NCBI GenBank assembly: GCA_035630195.1
Contig: DASQLD010000436.1
Span: 1 to 11,460 of the forward strand
DNA length: 11,460 bases
Source of the DNA: DASQDN01 sp035630195
Lineage (GTDB): Bacteria > Acidobacteriota > Terriglobia > Bryobacterales > Bryobacteraceae
Direction of reading: 5' to 3'
Shown here: one piece after another, positions 7,235-11,460 of the stretch
Layout of the letters: each line of letters begins with the position of its first letter
How positions within the stretch are numbered: position 1 is the first letter of the stretch
Made by a program: the position numbers and the translations under genes
Notes under the pieces: model-generated
What the model saw: only the letters and a program-made list of their open reading frames with translations
Database searches by the model: none
What the model was told of the DNA's origin: nothing

Positions 7235-8353
7235 ATGAGAAAAGCGGCTATACAGACGCAAAGCGCGACACCGATACGTCTCCAACTGAGTCAGATCCTT
7301 CGCGTCGCAATTGAGAATGGCACGTTTCCAGCGGGTGTGCGAATTCCATCCGAGAGAGATCTTGCCGAACGATACGGAATTTCGCGCGCCTCGGTTCGCG
7401 AGTCCATAACAGAACTGATTCAGGCCGGCGCACTGTTCCGGACGGTCGGCAAGGGAACGTTCGTTGTCGAGGCGCTGCCCAGGACTCGCGCTGAGGCTAC
7501 GCCACTTGTGCCGCCGCGCGCAGATGGCATTTGTTTCGCGATTAGCGACGGCGTTTTCCATTTCGTACAAACCGGCTATAACCGCATTCTCGCCGGTGTC
7601 GAAGCGGCTTGCCGCGAAATGAGGAAGCGGCTCTACTTCCAGTCGATCGGCGACGGCGCACGAGACACTCTCGAGAATACCGGCGGGGCGCCGGCCGGAT
7701 GCATCGTGGTCGGCGGTGTCGGCCGACATGTTCTGGACCGTCTGCGCGAGAACGGCACGCCCTTCGTGCTGGTGGATCTCCTTATCAGGGACGCGAGCTC
7801 CGATCACATCTCGGTGAGGATCGATTACGCTTCAGGAACTCGTGCGGCAATGGATCACCTGCATGGTTTGAATCATCGCAGTTTCGGGTTTATCGGGTTC
7901 GCGGGCTCGGAAAAGTACAAAGCGTACTGGCGGCAGTTGCAGGAATATGGAATTGCGTACGATCCACGCCAAGTCGCTCTGCTTTCCACGATGGACTTGC
8001 AGCCGGGAATCGTGGCCGGTTATCAGGCGATGGACGAACTGCTCGAAGCAAAAGCGCTTCCAAATTCCATCCTCGTAGTGAACGACTTTGCCGCTCTTGG
8101 TGTGCTCGAGCGGTTGAAGATCGCCGGGCTTTCGGTTCCCGGTGACATCAGCATCATCGGATACGACGACATCGGCCACCATGCGACTCCTCCACTAACG
8201 ACGGTGCGCGTGGACCTGCACCAGGTGGGACGCCTTGCGGCAGAGGCGCTTTTCCGGAAGTTGAACGAAGAGGAAATCGACAACCAGGAGTACGTCGTGC
8301 CTGTCGATTTAATCGTAAGAGGCTCGACCGGACCGGCGTCAACAGGGAAATAA
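7235..8353 (+). CDS. GntR-HTH/LacI-effector hybrid transcriptional regulator (AraR-like architecture)
   Basis: A 372-residue regulator. Residues 12-78 form a GntR-type winged helix-turn-helix (LAERYGISRASVRESITELIQAG, then RTVGKGTFV). Residues about 98-368 form a LacI/periplasmic-binding-protein-like effector domain, with the family hallmarks SIIGYDDIG (306-314), LTTVRVD (321-327) and the closing VDLIVRGST. This GntR-HTH plus LacI-type sensor arrangement is known from the Bacillus arabinose repressor AraR. It probably binds a sugar or sugar-acid and controls this locus, most simply by repression relieved by ligand. The gene is 17 bases after the ManD-like gene, with a poor Shine-Dalgarno, and 5 bases before the second M81 gene. 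It is therefore autoregulated if the operon promoter is its target. The effector and operator are not known from sequence. Confidence 0.9.
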   Translation: MRKAAIQTQSATPIRLQLSQILRVAIENGTFPAGVRIPSERDLAERYGISRASVRESITELIQAGALFRTVGKGTFVVEALPRTRAEATPLVPPRADGICFAISDGVFHFVQTGYNRILAGVEAACREMRKRLYFQSIGDGARDTLENTGGAPAGCIVVGGVGRHVLDRLRENGTPFVLVDLLIRDASSDHISVRIDYASGTRAAMDHLHGLNHRSFGFIGFAGSEKYKAYWRQLQEYGIAYDPRQVALLSTMDLQPGIVAGYQAMDELLEAKALPNSILVVNDFAALGVLERLKIAGLSVPGDISIIGYDDIGHHATPPLTTVRVDLHQVGRLAAEALFRKLNEEEIDNQEYVVPVDLIVRGSTGPASTGK

Positions 8354-8358
8354 ACCGA

Positions 8359-9885
8359 ATGATCCGAATCGGAATTGCGGCATTGATGCAGGAGTCGAAT
8401 AGCTTCGCGCCGAGCCTGGCGACGCGTGAAGAATTCGATGTTTACTTGCGTGAAGACATTCTCCGGCAATACGAGGGCACCAATTCAGAAGTCGGCGGGT
8501 TCCTTGAAGGCTGCGCCGAACGAGATTGGGAGGCTGTGCCGCTGTTTACCGCTCGCGCGACCTCGGGCGGCGCCCTCAGCCGCGAGTGCTTCGAAGGGCT
8601 GCTAAGCGATCTGCTCGAAGCCGTGCGCACGGCAGAACTCGATGCGCTGTTGCTGGCGCTGCATGGCGCTATGTCCGCCGAGCATCTCGCCTCGGGCGAT
8701 GCCGAGATCGTCTCTCGCCTTCGGGCTGAAGCCGGATGGACCATTCCGATCGTGGTTACTCACGATCTGCATGCCAACGTGCTGCCGGAGCTGCTCGAAG
8801 CTGTGGATGGCCTTGCCGGCTATCGAACCTATCCTCACGTAGACCAGCGTGAGACTGCGCTGCGCGCCGTAGCATTGTTGGACCAGCGGCTGCGCGGCGG
8901 CTCCGCTCGCCGGTGGCAGCTCCGGATTCCGATGCTGCTCGTACCCCAAGCCGGGTCTACGTTCGAGCCTCCACTCGAGCATGTCATGCAGCAGATGAGC
9001 GCCGCGTTCCCCGATGACGAACAATGTTGCGCCACTCTCTTCACTGTGCAGCCGTGGCTGGACTTCTCGCCGGTCGCTTCCTGTCTAACGGTCACGGACT
9101 TTACAGGTAATCCGAATGTCCCACAGAAGATGCTGGAGATCGGCCGGCAGCTATGGGCATGCCGGAACGATTTCGAAACGCCGTGGGCTTCCCCTGATCA
9201 ACTAATCGAAGAGATTCACAGAGAAGGGGTTCGACCGCTACTAGTTTCGGAGGCTTATGATTCACCGAGCGGCGGGGCAACTGGCGATCACGCGGGCCTG
9301 CTCAGGACGGTTCTACCGTACGCCGACGAAGTATGCGGATGCCTGTTCCTTATCGATCCCAAAGCAGCATCTCACGCCGCGGCTGCCGGCGTTGGCGCCC
9401 AGATCGAAGTAGAACTGGGAGGGAAGCTCGACCGGAGATTCTCTTTGCCGGTCTCCGCCACGGTCAAGGTTCTCGGCGTCAGCAACGGCGAGTTTCATTT
9501 CAAAGGCCCGGCATTCCATGGACTTCTGGCCTCCATGGGACCGTCAGCGACTTTAGGTGTGGGAAAGCTCTCGATCGTTGTTGGATCGCGGCCCGTTTTT
9601 ATGATCGATCCCGAGTTGTATAGAAGTCAGGGTGTGGAGCCTGCCGAGCAGGAGTTTGTTGGTGTAAAGTCACCGACCTTGTTCCGCCCTGCGTACAAAT
9701 CGCTCAGCGAGAACATTGTTCATTTCGATATGCCCGGACCATGCCGAGGCAAGCTTACGCTGATGCCTTATCAAAACATCAGCCGCCCGATGTTTCCTCT
9801 GGACGAGTTTGAGTGGAGTCCAACTCTCAAGGACGTTTCCATATGTGGCGGCAATAAAACACTGGCCACGGAGGCAAGTAAATGA
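8359..9885 (+). CDS. M81 (MlrC-like) family metallopeptidase, paralog 2
   Basis: A 508-residue M81-family protein, clearly homologous to the one at the left edge but diverged. The catalytic set mapped on MlrC is present: E12, H102, D136, H138 and H160, with the same 34, 2 and 22 spacings in its second half. Motifs are QESNSF (11-16), LALHGA (99-104), THDLHANV (134-141) and YPHVDQ (158-163). The usual His before the first Glu is Q11. The C-terminal domain motif, DNxGGGxPGDx in relatives, reads YDSPSGGATGDH (300-311). There is no signal peptide, so it is likely cytoplasmic. The ATG follows AGGGA by 10 bases, and the gene starts 5 bases after the regulator. Its stop overlaps the start of the next gene (ATGA), which implies translational coupling to the glucarate dehydratase-like enzyme and a shared pathway. 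The substrate is unknown; a small amide or peptide ligand is an inference from the family. Confidence 0.9.
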   Translation: MIRIGIAALMQESNSFAPSLATREEFDVYLREDILRQYEGTNSEVGGFLEGCAERDWEAVPLFTARATSGGALSRECFEGLLSDLLEAVRTAELDALLLALHGAMSAEHLASGDAEIVSRLRAEAGWTIPIVVTHDLHANVLPELLEAVDGLAGYRTYPHVDQRETALRAVALLDQRLRGGSARRWQLRIPMLLVPQAGSTFEPPLEHVMQQMSAAFPDDEQCCATLFTVQPWLDFSPVASCLTVTDFTGNPNVPQKMLEIGRQLWACRNDFETPWASPDQLIEEIHREGVRPLLVSEAYDSPSGGATGDHAGLLRTVLPYADEVCGCLFLIDPKAASHAAAAGVGAQIEVELGGKLDRRFSLPVSATVKVLGVSNGEFHFKGPAFHGLLASMGPSATLGVGKLSIVVGSRPVFMIDPELYRSQGVEPAEQEFVGVKSPTLFRPAYKSLSENIVHFDMPGPCRGKLTLMPYQNISRPMFPLDEFEWSPTLKDVSICGGNKTLATEASK

Positions 9886-11081
9886 AAGTCACCGATATAC
9901 GGATGACTCCGGTTACGGTACCCATGGAAGCTCCTTTACGGTGGAGCATGGGTGTGGAGACGGGAACGACGCGAGGCATCATCGAAGTGTTTACCGATGA
10001 GGGCATCGTCGGCATCGGCGAGACATATGGAGGGAATGCGGCGGAACACGCGATAGAAATAGCGAAGCCGTTCGTTCTGGGGCTCGACCCGCTGGAGGTC
10101 GGTGTCCTGCAGCATCGCTTGGGTGTATTTCGAATCGGATACGAGACGGCGGTTCCGGCTGTTGTCCGCGCGGGCATCGAGATGGCATTTCTGGACGCTG
10201 CGGGGAAAGCGCTCAATCGACCCGTATACACGCTGCTCGGGGGTAAGGTTCGGGACCGTATCGAGTCGGCTGCGTACCTGTTCTATCGATATCGCAGTCA
10301 AGACGGCAAAGTGGGTGGTGAGGATAGCGCCCAGGCGATGCTCGATCGTGCTCAGGAGCTTGTTGCGCGCTATGGTTTCCGAGTCCTGAAATTCAAGGGA
10401 GGTGTGCTTCCACCGAGCGACGAACTGGCCGCGCTTCGGCTGCTGAAAAAGCACATGCCCGACTGCCCTCTCCGGTGGGATCCAAACGCAGCCTGGTCTG
10501 TCGAGACATCGATCCGTGTCGGACGAAGGCTTCTGGATGAGCAGATTGACCTGGAGTACCTCGAGGATCCAACAGCAAATCTAGAAGGTATGAGCCAGGT
10601 TCGAAAGGCGGTGCCGATTCCGCTTGCGACGAATATGTGCCTCGTCAGCTACGACCAGCTCGCGCCCGGTATTCGGATGCGCAGTGTCGATATTGTTTTA
10701 GCGGATGTGCATTTCTGGGGAGGTTTTCGGGAGAACCAGCGGATGATGGCGGTTTGCGACGCATTCCAACTCGGTGTGGGTCTTCACAGCGATCGAGAGC
10801 TCGGTATCTCGACTGCGGCGATGCTCCATTTGGCGGCGGCGTCGCCATCCATGACTTACGCGATCGATAGCCACTATCACGATCAGGTGGATGACATCAT
10901 TACGAGTCCATTCCAGTACAGGGATGCTTTCCTCGATGTGCCCGACGGACCGGGTCTCGGCGTTGAGATCGACCGGGACAAGATGGAACGGTATCACCGT
11001 CTCTATCTCGAGATGGGATCCGTTAACGAGTTCTACGATCCGAACCGGCCCGCATGGGTGCCTGCGCTGCCAATCTTTTAG
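9882..11081 (+). CDS. Glucarate dehydratase-like enolase-superfamily enzyme
   Basis: A 399-residue enolase-superfamily enzyme of the glucarate dehydratase type (D-glucarate to 5-keto-4-deoxyglucarate). The E. coli GlucD active-site set (Lys205/207, Asp235, Asn237, Glu260, Asn289, Asp313, His339) is matched by K170/K172 (LKFKGGV), D200 and N202 (DPNAAWS), E228 (YLEDP), N251 (ATNM), D275 (ADVHFWGG) and H302 (HSDRELGIS). AIDSHYHDQ (327-335) also matches the family's AIDTH region. It is shorter than E. coli GlucD (about 446 residues) and has a 3-residue insertion between D200 and E228. There is no leader sequence, so it should act in the cytoplasm. The ATG is supported by GGAGG at 9870-9874, 7 bases upstream, and overlaps the previous stop by four bases. 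Activity on idarate or a related aldarate, or on an aldonate, is possible; the exact substrate is not fixed by these residues. Confidence 0.85.
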   Translation: MKVTDIRMTPVTVPMEAPLRWSMGVETGTTRGIIEVFTDEGIVGIGETYGGNAAEHAIEIAKPFVLGLDPLEVGVLQHRLGVFRIGYETAVPAVVRAGIEMAFLDAAGKALNRPVYTLLGGKVRDRIESAAYLFYRYRSQDGKVGGEDSAQAMLDRAQELVARYGFRVLKFKGGVLPPSDELAALRLLKKHMPDCPLRWDPNAAWSVETSIRVGRRLLDEQIDLEYLEDPTANLEGMSQVRKAVPIPLATNMCLVSYDQLAPGIRMRSVDIVLADVHFWGGFRENQRMMAVCDAFQLGVGLHSDRELGISTAAMLHLAAASPSMTYAIDSHYHDQVDDIITSPFQYRDAFLDVPDGPGLGVEIDRDKMERYHRLYLEMGSVNEFYDPNRPAWVPALPIF

Positions 11082-11105
11082 GACCTTGCGGAGCGGCAGG
11101 ATAAC

Positions 11106-11303
11106 GTGAGCCAAACAAATCGAACTCGAGTTGTGGTTGTGCTGGCGACGGTGTTATTCGCGCTGTCGCTGTGGCCAGCTGTGGCCTTCGCGAATCGAAT
11201 AGAGCCCTTTATATTGGGCCTGCCGTTCTATCTGTTCTGGATGGTATCGCTCGACGTTGGTGTCGCCGTTCTACTGGCGGTAGCTTACTACTGGCTCGAC
11301 TGA
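11106..11303 (+). CDS. DUF3311 small membrane protein, symporter partner
   Basis: A 65-residue protein with two predicted membrane helices (about 8-30 and 36-63) and the LGLPFYLFW motif typical of DUF3311. Members of this family usually sit directly before a sodium:solute symporter gene and are thought to be its small partner, comparable to YhdT with PanF. Exactly that arrangement is seen here, since the symporter starts one base after this stop. The GTG start follows GCAGG by 5 bases and lies 24 bases after the glucarate dehydratase-like gene, so it belongs to the same operon. Confidence 0.85.
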   Translation: MSQTNRTRVVVVLATVLFALSLWPAVAFANRIEPFILGLPFYLFWMVSLDVGVAVLLAVAYYWLD

Positions 11304-11304
11304 C

Positions 11305-11460
11305 ATGCTGAATCATTGGACGATTGTTCCGGCAGTCGTACTCGGCTTCTTAGTTCTGACACTCGTGGTGGGACTGCGCGCGGGCAGGGGACGCGTCCAT
11401 ACGACCGCGGATCACGTCGTGGGCGGCCGGAACCTGGGTTTTCTACTCGTGTTCTTCGTC
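11305..11460 (+). CDS. Sodium:solute symporter (SSS family), N-terminal part, cut by window edge
   Basis: An open frame runs from the ATG at 11305 to the last base, giving 52 residues. It starts MLNHWTIVPAVVLGFLVLTL, a first membrane helix, followed by a short basic loop and VVGGRNLGFLLVFF. The GGRNLG stretch matches the F-x-GGRxLG motif at the start of the second helix in SSS-family (PanF/PutP-like) symporters. The gene begins one base after the DUF3311 stop and has no clear Shine-Dalgarno of its own, so it is probably translated by coupling. It is the likely inner-membrane importer for the operon's substrate, probably a carboxylate. Only the first tenth or so of a typical protein of about 500 residues is present. 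Confidence 0.85.
   Translation, partial: MLNHWTIVPAVVLGFLVLTLVVGLRAGRGRVHTTADHVVGGRNLGFLLVFFV

Noticed and set aside
7214..7807. Open frame of 197 codons on the minus strand over the regulator gene
   Set aside because: Antisense to the well-supported GntR/LacI hybrid regulator. No domain pattern, so treated as a shadow.
1..11460. Search for CRISPR repeats, insertion sequences, tRNA genes and integrase genes
   Set aside because: No spaced direct repeats, transposase-like proteins, terminal inverted repeats or tRNA-like foldable segments were recognised by eye. Almost all bases are in the nine listed genes.

Overview
The window looks like a moderately GC-rich chromosomal segment from an acidobacterium, probably of the Solibacter/Bryobacter type. 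This is inferred from gene style, not from a marker gene. The main clue is a 1066-residue Oar-type TonB-dependent receptor with an N-terminal carboxypeptidase-regulatory-like domain. Catabolic enzymes with Tat-type leaders and a DUF3311/sodium-solute-symporter pair fit the same picture. I see no rRNA, tRNA, CRISPR array, insertion sequence or phage gene.

Layout. (1) 63-1544 (+) is an M81/MlrC-family metallopeptidase. (2) 1550-2590 (-) is a UxuA-type mannonate dehydratase with a Tat-like leader. It converges on the M81 gene with a 5-base gap and lies 17 bases downstream of (3), the TonB-dependent receptor at 2608-5808 (-). (4) 5809-5876 is a 68-base divergent control region with an imperfect 21-base palindrome (core TGGTCTGACCA) and a possible sigma70-type -10 box. 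(5) From 5877 to the right edge runs one tight + strand operon. It holds an enolase-superfamily ManD/RspA-like protein with altered catalytic residues, a GntR-HTH/LacI-effector hybrid regulator, a second M81 metallopeptidase, a glucarate dehydratase-like enolase-superfamily enzyme, a DUF3311 small membrane protein, and the start of a sodium:solute symporter. Gaps inside it are 17, 5, -4, 24 and 1 bases.

How it may work together (inference). The locus reads as an uptake and catabolism island for a sugar-acid ligand. The receptor would carry the ligand across the outer membrane and the SSS/DUF3311 pair across the inner membrane. The UxuA-type and glucarate dehydratase-type enzymes would dehydrate sugar acids to keto-deoxy acids. 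The hybrid regulator would sense an intermediate. Two features do not fit a textbook uronate pathway. One is a pair of diverged but apparently active-site-intact M81 metallopeptidases. The other is a ManD-like protein lacking the tyrosine and both histidines expected for mannonate dehydration. A substrate carrying an amide or peptide bond next to a sugar acid would explain the M81 genes, but the sequence does not prove it. No aldolase, kinase or keto-deoxy acid dehydratase lies in the window.
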